Positions 33,830 to 41,633 are shown, counted from the first letter of the stretch. The stretch: 64,000 nucleotides of DNA from Actinobacteria bacterium OV450 (GCA_001298555.1 LJCW01000098.1:33222-97221), one strand, 5' to 3'. Made by a program: numbers and translations. Notes: a model not told the origin generated them from the letters alone.

Positions 33830-34587
33830 GCGGGGTTCCTCCCGGCCGTGCGTGCAGATGCTGATGTGTCGGTCTGTGTGGTGCCCGCGCCTCGCGGGAT
33901 GAACGTGGTGCACACCCCGTCGCCGTGGGCGATCGTGGCGAGGCGCTGCACATGCGTCCCGAGCAGGCGGGAGAAGACCTCGGTCTCCGCCTCGCAGAGC
34001 TGCGGGAACTGCTCGGCGACATGGGCGACCGGGCAGTGGTGCTGGCAGAGCTGTTCACCGCTGTGCGGACCGGGAGCGCTCTTCGCCGTAGCAGCGTACC
34101 CGTCCGCGCTCAACGCCCTGGCGAGGGCCTCGGTGCGCTCCTCGGGGGCGGCGGCGTCCAGGCTTTCCCGGTAGGTCTCGGCCTGTGCGTCCATCCGCGC
34201 CCTGGCGAAGGCGGCGACGGCCGCCTCCCCCTGCTCTCCTCCGCCGGCGGCCTGCGCGATCCAGCGCAGTGCGTCCGCGGCGAGGGAGTCGTAGGACTGG
34301 TCGAACGCGTCGCGGCCGCAGTCGGTGAGCGCGAAGACCTTGGCGGGCCGCCCCCGGGTGCGCGTGCCGTACACGCGCTGCTCACGCGGCTCGACCACGT
34401 CGTCGGCGACGAGCGTGTCGAGGTGGCGGCGGACGGCGGCCTGGGTGAGGCCGAGACGCGCGGCGAGGTCGGCGACGGTGGACGGACCGTGGTCCAGGAT
34501 GGAACGCGCGACCCGGTTGCGGGTTGACCGCTCCCCGGTAGCGAGTTCCCCCTGGGGGGCCTCGATCATCCGTTCGCCGTATTTCAC
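33826..34587 (-). CDS. sufR: SufR, Fe-S-sensing transcriptional repressor of the suf operon
   Basis: A 253-residue regulator. The N-terminal winged helix-turn-helix (about 18-90) includes [22 protein letters not shown] and the wing [10 protein letters not shown]. The C-terminal domain has the cluster cysteines C181 and C185 ([10 protein letters not shown]), C198 (QLCEAE) and C226, i.e. C-x3-C-x12-C. As known for SufR, the cluster-loaded form represses and apo-protein releases the suf operon. I chose GTG 34587 because it coincides with the predicted transcription start (leaderless); ATG 34569 is the alternative. It is coupled to sufB. Confidence 0.93.
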   Translation of the reverse strand: MKYGERMIEAPQGELATGERSTRNRVARSILDHGPSTVADLAARLGLTQAAVRRHLDTLVADDVVEPREQRVYGTRTRGRPAKVFALTDCGRDAFDQSYDSLAADALRWIAQAAGGGEQGEAAVAAFARARMDAQAETYRESLDAAAPEERTEALARALSADGYAATAKSAPGPHSGEQLCQHHCPVAHVAEQFPQLCEAETEVFSRLLGTHVQRLATIAHGDGVCTTFIPRGAGTTQTDTSASARTAGRNPA

Positions 34588-34600
34588 AACGCCATTGTTG
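34587..34600. promoter_or_regulatory. SufR-type operator CAAC-N6-GTTG on the sufR promoter
   Basis: CAAC at 34587-34590 and GTTG at 34597-34600 form the perfect CAAC-N6-GTTG palindrome that I recall as the reported SufR site in cyanobacteria and Streptomyces. On the minus strand it covers a candidate -10 (AACAAT) lying 18 nt after a -35-like TTGTCG, and its end overlaps the proposed GTG start of sufR. Binding there would block the single promoter of the operon. Confidence 0.85.
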
Positions 34601-34659
34601 CGTAATTAGTCGAGCCCCGACAAGCCGTGACGGAGGCCACGCCTGGTGTCCTCCATCAC

Positions 34660-34679
34660 TAAGGGTTACCTAACCTATC
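34660..34679. promoter_or_regulatory. Iron-box-like sequence between sufR and the ABC transporter
   Basis: On the minus strand 34679-34660 reads GATAGGTTAGGTAACCCTTA, close to the actinobacterial IdeR/DmdR iron box (TTAGGTTAGSCTAACCTAA) but with one base fewer between the GGTTA and TAACC arms. It lies 73 nt upstream of sufR and 114 nt upstream of the ABC ATPase gene. The altered spacing makes function uncertain. Confidence 0.4.
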
Positions 34680-34793
34680 TACGGAGAGTGAGGGCGGGCC
34701 CGGGCGCACCGGCCTGGCCAGCGGTGATGCACGGGCGGGGGAACCTCGCCCCGGCACCCCTGAGTGGCCCTACCGCTCCGTAGACTCACCCGC

Positions 34794-35720
34794 ATGAGCA
34801 ATGACCCCGCCGTGGCGATCCGCGGACTGGTGAAGCGGTACGGCCCCAAAACCGCCGTGGACGGACTGGACCTCACCGTCCGCAAGGCCTCGGTCACCGC
34901 CGTCCTCGGTCCCAACGGCGCGGGCAAGACGACCACCGTGGAAACCTGCGAGGGCTACCGCCGCCCCGACGCCGGCACCGTCCGCGTCCTCGGGCTCGAC
35001 CCGGTCACCCAGGCCGAGGCGCTGCGCCCGCGGATAGGCGTCATGCTCCAGTCCGGCGGGGTCTACTCCGGCGCCCGCGCCGTCGAGATGCTGCGCCACA
35101 TGGCCAGGCTGTACTCCGACCCCCTCGACGTGGACGCCCTGGTGGAACGGCTCGGACTGGGCGGCTGCGGCCGCACCCCCTACCGTCGCCTCTCCGGCGG
35201 CCAGCAGCAGCGCCTGGCCCTGGCCATGGCCGTGGTCGGCCGCCCCGAGCTGGTCTTCCTGGACGAGCCGACCGCGGGGCTGGACCCGCAGGCCCGCCGG
35301 GCGACCTGGGACCTCGTACGGGAACTGCGCGCCGACGGGGTCTCCGTCGTCCTCACCACCCACCACATGGACGAGGCCGAGCAGCTCGCGGACGAGGTCG
35401 CCATCGTGGACACGGGCCGGGTCATCGCCCACGGCAGCCCCGAGCAGCTGTGCCGCGGCGGCGCCGAGAACACCCTGCGCTTCACCGGCCGGCCCGCCCT
35501 CGACCTCGGCTCGCTGCTCAAGGCGCTGCCCGACGGCACCGAGGCCGCCGAGCTCAGCGCCGGCGTGTACCGGGTCACCGGTTCCGTCGACCCGCAGCTG
35601 CTGGCCACCGTCGCCTCCTGGTGCGCGCAGAACGGGGTGATGCCGAGCAGCCTCTCGGTGGAGCGGCACACCCTCGAAGACGTCTTTCTGGAGCTGACGG
35701 GCAAGGAGCTGCGCTCATGA
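34794..35720 (+). CDS. ABC transporter ATP-binding protein (ABC-2 exporter type)
   Basis: A 308-residue ATPase of the drug/lipid exporter (DrrA-like) class. Walker A is GPNGAGKTTTVETCEGYRRP, the signature is LSGGQQQRLALAMAVVGRP, Walker B is LVFLDEPTAGLDPQARR, and the H-loop is VVLTTHHMDEAEQLAD. The C-terminal 90 residues are the substrate-coupling extension seen in this class. The ATPase energises the permease encoded downstream. Its stop TGA overlaps an ATG that opens the 31-codon inserted frame, and its last codons are duplicated 92 nt downstream. Confidence 0.95.
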   Translation: MSNDPAVAIRGLVKRYGPKTAVDGLDLTVRKASVTAVLGPNGAGKTTTVETCEGYRRPDAGTVRVLGLDPVTQAEALRPRIGVMLQSGGVYSGARAVEMLRHMARLYSDPLDVDALVERLGLGGCGRTPYRRLSGGQQQRLALAMAVVGRPELVFLDEPTAGLDPQARRATWDLVRELRADGVSVVLTTHHMDEAEQLADEVAIVDTGRVIAHGSPEQLCRGGAENTLRFTGRPALDLGSLLKALPDGTEAAELSAGVYRVTGSVDPQLLATVASWCAQNGVMPSSLSVERHTLEDVFLELTGKELRS

Positions 35721-35812
35721 CACCGATCACCACGAGGCCCTGGCGGGGGTCCGGGGGTTGCCCCCCGGGAAGACACGGTCTGGAGCTGACGGGCAAGGAG
35801 CTGCGCGCATGA
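35687..35812. repeat. 34-bp direct repeat (92 nt apart) at the ATPase-permease junction
   Basis: The segment that encodes LELTGKELR plus the stop/start overlap occurs at 35687-35720 and again at 35779-35812, with a single mismatch. Both copies end in CATGA. Between them is a 58-nt G/C-rich insert containing TCCGGGGGTTGCCCCCCGG, a hairpin typical of mobile Streptomyces intergenic elements. The second copy looks like the ancestral ATGA gene junction. Confidence 0.92.
35717..35812 (+). CDS. Putative 31-codon frame created by the duplication, coupled to both ABC genes
   Basis: ATG 35717 overlaps the ATPase stop codon and the frame ends at TGA 35810-35812, which overlaps the permease ATG at 35809. 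The peptide starts MTPITTRPWRGSGGC and ends with LELTGKELRA, the copied ATPase tail. A ribosome terminating on the ATPase message could reinitiate here and again at the permease, so coupling would survive the insertion. It need not encode a functional peptide. Confidence 0.5.
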   Translation: MTPITTRPWRGSGGCPPGRHGLELTGKELRA

Positions 35813-36576
35813 GTGCCGGTACGTTCACCCCCAACCCGGGGGCCGCCCCCGTGTCCCGCATGATCCTGGCGCAGGCCGGGCTGGAGACCCGGATGCTGCT
35901 GCGCAACGGGGAACAGCTGCTGCTGACCGTGATCATCCCGGCGCTGCTGCTGGTGCTGTTCTCCGCCGTCGACATCGTGGACACGGGAGCGGGCAGGTCC
36001 GTCGACTTCCTCGCGCCCGGCGTCCTGGCGCTCGCGGTGATGTCCACCGCCTTCACCGGGCAGGCCATCGCCACCGGCTTCGACCGCCGCTACGGGGTGC
36101 TCAAGCGGCTCGGCGCCTCGCCGCTGCCGCGCTGGGCGCTGATGGCCGCCAAGACGCTGTCCGTGCTGGTCACCGAGTTGCTCCAGATCGCGCTGCTGAC
36201 GGCGATCGCCTTCGCGCTGGGCTGGTCCCCGCAGGGGAACCCGCTGTCGGTCGCCGCCCTGGTCCTGCTCGGCACCGCCGCGTTCTCCGGGCTCGGGCTG
36301 CTGATGGCGGGCACCCTGCGGGCCGAGGCCACGCTGGCCGCCGCCAACCTGGTGTTCCTGCTGCTGCTGGTCGGCGGCGGGGTGATCGTGCCGATGGAGA
36401 AGTTCCCCGGAGCCGTGCAGTTCGCGCTCGGGCTGCTGCCGATCTCGGCGCTGTCCGACGGGCTGCGCGAGGTGCTCCAGCACGGCGCCGCGCTGCCGTG
36501 GGGGGACGTGGCGGTGCTCGCCGCGTGGGCCGTCCTCGGACTGGGCGCGGCCGCGAGGCTCTTCCGCTGGGAGTGA
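35809..36576 (+). CDS. ABC-2 type transporter permease
   Basis: A 255-residue membrane protein with six predicted helices, preceded by a cytoplasmic N-terminal segment (residues 1-35, ending TRMLLRNGEQLLLT). Features are LLVLFSAVDIV, GVLALAVMSTAFTGQAIATGF followed by RRYGVLKRLGASPLPRW (the coupling region of ABC-2 permeases), and VFLLLLVGGGVIVPMEKFPGA. It forms the exporter channel with the ATPase. Substrate is unknown. ATG 35809 keeps the classic 4-nt overlap with the preceding stop codon. Confidence 0.93.
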   Translation: MSAGTFTPNPGAAPVSRMILAQAGLETRMLLRNGEQLLLTVIIPALLLVLFSAVDIVDTGAGRSVDFLAPGVLALAVMSTAFTGQAIATGFDRRYGVLKRLGASPLPRWALMAAKTLSVLVTELLQIALLTAIAFALGWSPQGNPLSVAALVLLGTAAFSGLGLLMAGTLRAEATLAAANLVFLLLLVGGGVIVPMEKFPGAVQFALGLLPISALSDGLREVLQHGAALPWGDVAVLAAWAVLGLGAAARLFRWE

Positions 36577-36660
36577 ATCCCCTCCCCCGGACGTTGGTCC
36601 GGCAGGAGGATGGGCGCCGCCCCGCGGGGGCGGGCACACCACGACTGCCGGGGGGCGGAC

Positions 36661-37821
36661 ATGGCGCAGCGGGAAGACGTTCTACGGCTGGACGGGCAAT
36701 GGGCGAGGATCCGGTCGGGGGCCGATCGGGCAGCGCCCGCAGAGGCCGAGGCGCTGCTCACGGAGCTGATCGGCGCGCTGCGCGAACCGGCGCGGACCGA
36801 TCCGGAGTGTGCGGCGCGGCTCGGCCTGCGCCTGGGGGACCTGGCGGCCCGCCGGTTCGCCGGCGGTGACCGGGCGGGCGCGCTGGCGGCCGTCGAGGAG
36901 GGGCTGCGGCATGCGCGGCAGGCGGCCGGGCACGCGCCCGAGTACGCCCGCTGGTACGCCCGGGGCCTGATCAACCAGGGGGTCTGGCTGTCCTGGCCGC
37001 TCAGCGACGGGGACCGGCTGCCCCGCCACCCGCTCGGCCCCGCGGCCGAGAGCGGCCCGAGCGCCATGGAGCGGGCGGCGGGCGAGCGCGCCCGTGACCT
37101 GACTCGGGCGGCCGTCGAGGTGTGGGCGGCCCTGGACCAGCGCGATCCGGTCAACCGGCGCGGTCTCGCCCAGGCGAAGGTGTTCCTCGGCGACCGCCTC
37201 GCGGAGCTGGGCGCCGGCGAGGAGGCGGTGGCGTGGGCGGTGGACGCGGAGGGCGGGTTCCGCCAGTTGCTGCTCGCGGCCCCCGGCCCCGAGGAGGCCC
37301 AGGAGGCGGAGGAGGCCCTCGACCACATCGGCCGCCAGCTCGAACTGCGGCTGCGCCACCTGTCCTTCGACTCCCTGGTGAGCCTGCGCGGGCGGGGGCT
37401 GCTGCCCGAATCCCTGCTGCCCCGGGCGGTGGTGGCGGCCCGGATCCAGGCAGTGGCCGAGCCCGAGATCGCGGCGCGGCTGCACCTCGACGCCGAACAG
37501 GTGCGCACGATGCTGGAGGTCACGCCCTGGCGTGCGGTGTGGCGCTTCGAGGTGCGCGGTCCTGACGGACTGTGGAACGTACAGGGACATCCTTGGCACC
37601 GCGCGGCAGATGTGAGGAACAGGACAGCGCAGGACGTTGGGGAAGAATTGCTCCGCGGGTTCGCGGCGTCCCCGGACTACCCGGGCGACGGCGTTCCTTG
37701 GCGGGTCCGTGTGTGGTGGCACGAGGAAGGGGACCCGGCCGGGGCCCGGTTCAGCCGGGTCGTCGGGCCCGACACCTCGGCGGGCCGCGCGGCGGGCGGT
37801 TCCACGGGTACCCCCTCGTGA
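36661..37821 (+). CDS. Hypothetical protein, helical, 386 aa
   Basis: Unrecognised. Residues 1-240 are rich in Ala/Glu/Arg helices in a TPR-like arrangement (ALLTELIGALREPARTDPE, GDRAGALAAVEEGLRHARQA, WARGL-type turns, AQAKVFLGDRLAELGAGEEA). A central LPRAVVAARIQAVAEPEIAARL then LDAEQVRTML looks like a helix-turn-helix-type unit. The C-terminal 100 residues contain many Trp (WRAVWRFEVRGPDGLWNVQG, VRVWWHEEGD). It lies between the ABC exporter and ctaA on the same strand. ATG 36661 was chosen over an upstream GTG because of codon content. Confidence 0.7.
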   Translation: MAQREDVLRLDGQWARIRSGADRAAPAEAEALLTELIGALREPARTDPECAARLGLRLGDLAARRFAGGDRAGALAAVEEGLRHARQAAGHAPEYARWYARGLINQGVWLSWPLSDGDRLPRHPLGPAAESGPSAMERAAGERARDLTRAAVEVWAALDQRDPVNRRGLAQAKVFLGDRLAELGAGEEAVAWAVDAEGGFRQLLLAAPGPEEAQEAEEALDHIGRQLELRLRHLSFDSLVSLRGRGLLPESLLPRAVVAARIQAVAEPEIAARLHLDAEQVRTMLEVTPWRAVWRFEVRGPDGLWNVQGHPWHRAADVRNRTAQDVGEELLRGFAASPDYPGDGVPWRVRVWWHEEGDPAGARFSRVVGPDTSAGRAAGGSTGTPS

Positions 37822-37855
37822 AAGTTTGCACAAGGCTCCGCGTACGATAAGGGCC

Positions 37856-38815
37856 GTGTTGACCCCTCTCGCTTACCTCGCCAGCCGCTGGACCCCGTCA
37901 CCCCGGATCGTCCGGCGGGCCGCGTTCGCCGCGCTCGTCATGAGCGTGGTCATCGTCGTCACGGGCGGTGCGGTGCGGCTGACCGGATCCGGTCTCGGCT
38001 GCGACACCTGGCCCAAGTGCACGGACGACAGCCTGATCGTGACCCCGGAGCAGGGCTTCCACGGGGCGGTCGAGTTCGGCAACCGGATGCTGACGTACGT
38101 GCTCTGCGCGGCCGTCGGCTGGGGCATCGTCGCGGCCCGTTCGGCCAAGCCCTGGCGCCGCTCGCTGACGAAGCTCGGCTGGCTCCAGTTCTTCATCGTG
38201 ATGGGCAACGCGGTCCTCGGCGGCATCACCGTCCTGACAGGGCTCAACCCTTACAGCGTCGCCGGGCACTTCCTCCTCGCCACCTCCCTGATCACCGTCA
38301 CCACGGTCACCTGGCAGCGCACCCGTGAGGGTGACACCGCTCCGCGGCCCCGCGTCCCCGGTCCCGTGCGCAAGCTCTCGTGGGCCCTGCTCGCGACCAC
38401 CCTGGTGCTGATCGCGGCGGGCACGGTGGTCACCGGTTCGGGTCCGCACGCCGGCGACCGCAGCGAGATCAAGCGCATGCCGTTCGACTGGTCGGCCACC
38501 GCCCACGTCCACGCCGTCTCCGCCTGGGTGGTGTGCGCGCTCGCCGTCGCCATGTGGCTGGTGCTGCGCGTGGTCGACGCCCCGGCCGACGCCCGGTCCC
38601 GCGCGCGTGACCTGCTGATCGTGCTGCTCGCCCAGGGCGGCATCGGCTACGTGCAGTACTTCACCCACGTGCCCGAGGCCCTGGTCGCCGCCCACATGCT
38701 CGGCTCCTGCCTGGTGTGGATCGCCGTGCTCCGCGTGGCACTGAGCCTGCGGGAGCGGCCCGCCGCGCAGGCGGAGATCCCGGCGCAGGGCGACCCGCAG
38801 CTCTCGTCCGTCTGA
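37856..38815 (+). CDS. ctaA: Heme A synthase CtaA/COX15
   Basis: A 319-residue, roughly eight-helix membrane enzyme that oxidises heme O to heme A for cytochrome c oxidase. Diagnostic segments are TGGAVRLTGSGLGCDTWPKC (paired extracytoplasmic Cys), HGAVEFGNRMLTY (His/Glu heme environment), GGITVLTGLNPYSVAGHFLLA, VVTGSGPHAGD and HVHAVSAWVVCALAVAMWLV. GTG 37856 (or TTG 37859) starts 7 nt after a -10-like TACGAT, so the mRNA may be leaderless. The partner gene ctaB is 1.7 kb away on the opposite strand. Confidence 0.93.
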   Translation: MLTPLAYLASRWTPSPRIVRRAAFAALVMSVVIVVTGGAVRLTGSGLGCDTWPKCTDDSLIVTPEQGFHGAVEFGNRMLTYVLCAAVGWGIVAARSAKPWRRSLTKLGWLQFFIVMGNAVLGGITVLTGLNPYSVAGHFLLATSLITVTTVTWQRTREGDTAPRPRVPGPVRKLSWALLATTLVLIAAGTVVTGSGPHAGDRSEIKRMPFDWSATAHVHAVSAWVVCALAVAMWLVLRVVDAPADARSRARDLLIVLLAQGGIGYVQYFTHVPEALVAAHMLGSCLVWIAVLRVALSLRERPAAQAEIPAQGDPQLSSV

Positions 38816-38844
38816 TCCGACCGACCCGTCTGATCCGACCGACC
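38809..38844. repeat. 18-bp tandem duplication spanning the ctaA stop codon
   Basis: CGTCTGATCCGACCGACC is present exactly twice, 38809-38826 and 38827-38844. The first copy contains the final codons and TGA of ctaA, so the duplication adds a second in-frame stop-bearing copy downstream. Confidence 0.92.
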
Positions 38845-38845
38845 C

Positions 38846-38866
38846 GCCGGGGCCCCCGGCCCCGGC
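38846..38866. terminator. 9-bp GC hairpin between convergent ctaA and the amidohydrolase gene
   Basis: GCCGGGGCC (38846-38854) and GGCCCCGGC (38858-38866) are perfectly complementary with a 3-nt loop, between two convergent stop codons. Confidence 0.75.
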
Positions 38867-38885
38867 GCGGCCGGCCCGCTCCCGC

Positions 38886-40013
38886 TCAGCCGCGCCCGTC
38901 CAGCCGGTAGACCCGGCGGGCGTTGCCCGACGCGATCATGGCCGCCACCCGTTCGGCGTCCCGCCAGGACCAGGCGCCCTCGCCGACCCAGCCGCCCAGC
39001 ACCCGGCCCAGCGCCTCCCGGAACGCCAGGGCGCCGACCGCATGCAGCTCGGGCAGCCGGCGCCCGCCGCTGGAGAACAGCAGTTTGCCGAAGGGGGCGA
39101 CCTCCAGCACCTCGGCCAGCACCCCCGCCGCCCGCGCGCCGCTCTGCCCGAGCGCCGCGCCCAGATCGGCGTGGACGTGCGGGAAGGCCGCCGCCAGCTG
39201 GGCGGCGTGCCGGTGGTACGGGTAGCCGCCCAGCAGCACCAGCCTGGTCCCCAGCCCCGCGGTGGCCCGTACGAACTCCGTCAGCAGCGCCGGGTCGCCC
39301 TGCTCCGGCCGCTGCCCCGGCTCCCCCGCGCCCGCCCCGGTGTGCAGCTGGAGCGGCAGCCTCGTCGCCACGGCGCTCCACAGCAGGTGCCGCAGGAGTA
39401 CGGGGTCCCGTACGGCCCCGCCCTTGGGGCGCTGGGCCAGCCACCGTCCGGCAGCCCCGCGCACCTCGCCCGGGCCCGGCGGCTCGGGGGCCCGCCCGAG
39501 CACGGCGGGGTATCCGGCGTCCGCCCCGCAGGTGAAGGCCACGGCCCCGACGGCGGCGTGGTGGACGGCCTCGGCGAGATTGGCGAGGAAGGCGGCGACG
39601 GTGCCGGAGGTGTCGGCGACCTGCTCGGCCAGCAGTTCCAGCCGGACCACCTCGAAGGCGTCGGCGTCCCCCGCGAGCGCCAGCTCCTTGGGGAGGGTGA
39701 GGTCGCCGGGCACGCCCGTGTCGACCAGGTAGACGGCGACCCCGGAGCCGCGCAGCAGCCGGCGCCCGGCCTCGACGACACCCAGCTCGCGCCGCCGGGC
39801 CAGGTAGCGGGCGGGGGCGCAGTGGGGCTCCAGTCCGAGGAGCGGCGGGCACCAGCGGCGCACCGCGAACCCGGTCTGGGTGTCGAAGAAGGTGGTTCCT
39901 GCGGCGGGCGGGCCCGCCGAGCTGATCAGCTGGGCCTCGAAGGTGCCGAGGCCCAGCTCCGTGCGGAGCACTCCGTGGCAGTACTGGTCCACCAGGGGCG
40001 GCGTTTCGATCAT
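38886..40013 (-). CDS. Amidohydrolase-2-like protein (FluG N-terminal type)
   Basis: A 375-residue TIM-barrel metal-hydrolase relative. The N-terminus has LVDQYCHGVLRTELGL (reduced H-x-H-type site), followed by VYLVDTGVPGD, VAFTCGADAGYPA, PLQLHTGAGAGEPG (His ligand), LVLLGGYPYHRHAAQLAAAF (His) and KLLFSSGGRRLPELHAVGA. The C-terminus ASGNARRVYRLDGRG matches amidohydrolase_2 proteins. The altered first metal motif makes activity uncertain. ATG 40013 begins the conserved sequence; a GTG at 40052 could add 13 residues. It stands alone. Confidence 0.8.
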   Translation of the reverse strand: MIETPPLVDQYCHGVLRTELGLGTFEAQLISSAGPPAAGTTFFDTQTGFAVRRWCPPLLGLEPHCAPARYLARRRELGVVEAGRRLLRGSGVAVYLVDTGVPGDLTLPKELALAGDADAFEVVRLELLAEQVADTSGTVAAFLANLAEAVHHAAVGAVAFTCGADAGYPAVLGRAPEPPGPGEVRGAAGRWLAQRPKGGAVRDPVLLRHLLWSAVATRLPLQLHTGAGAGEPGQRPEQGDPALLTEFVRATAGLGTRLVLLGGYPYHRHAAQLAAAFPHVHADLGAALGQSGARAAGVLAEVLEVAPFGKLLFSSGGRRLPELHAVGALAFREALGRVLGGWVGEGAWSWRDAERVAAMIASGNARRVYRLDGRG

Positions 40014-40173
40014 CCGGGCATCCCGTTGCGGACGTGAGGAAGGGGCTTCCACACGTCCTAACGGGTGAGCGGGGTGTGAGGTGTTGCTCGCGCTGTTGAC
40101 CGAGAGGCCACCTGGGGAACGTCGGGGGTGTCTCCGGGCGGCGGCCGGTGGAGGCCACAGCCCCCCGCCGGGC

Positions 40174-40518
40174 TCAGGCGGCCGGGTTCGACGCCCCGCC
40201 GAGCTGGATGCCGGCCATGCGCGACCACTCGTAGGGGCCGGTCTTCACGCGCGCGGCGAACTCGCCGTCGAACTCCTCGTGGAGGGTCAGACCGGCCTTC
40301 TCCGCGGCCAGCTGGGCCACCGCGTGGGTCGGGGCCACCAGGTCGCCCCAGCCGCCGTCGGTGCCGACGAGGACGATCCGGGTGCCCGCCTGGCCGATGT
40401 GCGCGATCTGGCCCTCGGCGCCGCCGTGCTCCTTGGCGAACGCGCCGATCTGCTTGGCCAGCTTCGCGGCCTTCCGGTCCTGCTTCTTGTCTGCGGTGTC
40501 CGCGGTGGTGTCTGCCAT
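40174..40518 (-). CDS. Conserved hypothetical protein, 114 aa
   Basis: A small soluble protein of unknown function, conserved in actinobacteria as far as I recognise. After a Lys/Asp-rich start (MADTTADTADKKQDRKAAKL) it has an alpha-beta-like body: IGAFAKEHGGAEGQIAHIG, TRIVLVGTDGGWGDLVAPTH and GEFAARVKTGPYEWSRMAGIQL. No catalytic motif is visible. It lies upstream of the ctaB stop codon on the same strand, but 39 nt separate the two and its own start is in that direction, so it is transcribed after ctaB, possibly from the same message. Confidence 0.75.
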   Translation of the reverse strand: MADTTADTADKKQDRKAAKLAKQIGAFAKEHGGAEGQIAHIGQAGTRIVLVGTDGGWGDLVAPTHAVAQLAAEKAGLTLHEEFDGEFAARVKTGPYEWSRMAGIQLGGASNPAA

Positions 40519-40557
40519 GGACAGCATGCTACCGGCGGGTAATGAGCGGAGGAAGTA

Positions 40558-41499
40558 TCAGCGGAGGAAGGGATCCACGGCCACCGCGACGAACAGCAGC
40601 GACACGTAGGTGATGGACCAGTGGAACAGGCGCATCTCCTTGAGCTTCGCGCCCGTCACGCCCGCCTTGGCCCGCGCGTGGAGCGCGTGCGCCTCCCACA
40701 GCCACCAGCCGCCCGCCGCCAGCGCGACCGCCGTGTAGAACCAGCCGGTGTACCCCAGCGGGGTGAGCAGCAGCGAGACGGCCACCATCACCCAGCTGTA
40801 GAGGACGATCTGGCGCGCCACGGCCTTGTTGCCGGCCACGACCGGCAGCATCGGCACGCCGACGCGCGCGTAGTCCTCCTTCACCTTCATGGACAGCGGC
40901 CAGTAGTGCGGCGGCGTCCAGAAGAAGATGACCAGGAAGAGGATGACGGCGGCCCAGGAGACCTCGTTCTTGACGGCGGACCAGCCGATGAGCACCGGCA
41001 TGCAGCCGGCGATGCCGCCCCAGACGATGTTCTGCGCGGTGCGCCGCTTCAGCAGCATCGTGTAGACGACGACATAGAAGAGGAGCGCGCCGAGCGCGAG
41101 GGCGGCCGACAGCCAGTTGACGAGCAGGCCGAAGAACAGCGTGGAGACCACCGCGAGGGTGATTCCGAAGGCCAGGCACTCGCGCGGGCTGACCATGCCG
41201 GTCACCAGCGGTCGCTGCGAGGTCCGGTCCATCAACGCGTCGATGTCGCGGTCGATGTACATGTTCAGCGCGTTGGCACCGCCTGCTGACAAGTACCCGC
41301 CGAAGCAGGTCGCGAGGACCAGCCACAGCGACGGCACGCCCTGCTCCGCGAGGAACATCACCGGCACTGTGGTGATCAGCAGAAGTTCGATGATCCGCGG
41401 CTTGGTCAAAGCCACGAAAGCCATGACCCGGGCCCCGAACGGCCGGTGACCGGGGCTCGTCCCGAGCACCCCCGCTGGACGGGATTCGACGGCCGTCAC
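40558..41499 (-). CDS. ctaB: Protoheme IX farnesyltransferase (heme O synthase)
   Basis: A 313-residue UbiA-superfamily membrane enzyme that attaches the farnesyl chain to protoheme. The first Asp-rich motif is [21 protein letters not shown] (N-x-x-x-D-x-x-x-D), and the second region includes [24 protein letters not shown]. About nine membrane helices follow [24 protein letters not shown] 41499 has an AGGGGT site 5 nt upstream. It supplies substrate to CtaA and is divergent from tkt. Confidence 0.95.
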   Translation of the reverse strand: MTAVESRPAGVLGTSPGHRPFGARVMAFVALTKPRIIELLLITTVPVMFLAEQGVPSLWLVLATCFGGYLSAGGANALNMYIDRDIDALMDRTSQRPLVTGMVSPRECLAFGITLAVVSTLFFGLLVNWLSAALALGALLFYVVVYTMLLKRRTAQNIVWGGIAGCMPVLIGWSAVKNEVSWAAVILFLVIFFWTPPHYWPLSMKVKEDYARVGVPMLPVVAGNKAVARQIVLYSWVMVAVSLLLTPLGYTGWFYTAVALAAGGWWLWEAHALHARAKAGVTGAKLKEMRLFHWSITYVSLLFVAVAVDPFLR

Positions 41500-41619
41500 G
41501 CACACCCCTGACAGAGAAACCAGCAAGCTCCGGACATAAAGGTCCGCTGAAGGCTCGCACGTACCACGCCACTCTAGACGTTGCACTTACGTCGCCCCGC
41601 GCGGGGGTCGCCTCGTGTT

Positions 41620-41633
41620 GGTCCGATCGGACC
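41620..41633. promoter_or_regulatory. 14-bp perfect palindrome in the ctaB-tkt divergent region
   Basis: GGTCCGATCGGACC is an uninterrupted palindrome, 121 nt upstream of ctaB and 127 nt upstream of tkt within a 261-nt gene-free region. It could be an operator for either gene. No matching known regulator site is recognised, and no terminator is expected here. Confidence 0.5.

Noticed and set aside
40014..40052. GTG 40052 as start of the amidohydrolase-2-like protein
   Set aside because: The extra 13 residues are Ser/Arg/Pro-rich and not family-like. ATG 40013 starts at the conserved sequence, although the ribosome-binding site evidence is not decisive.
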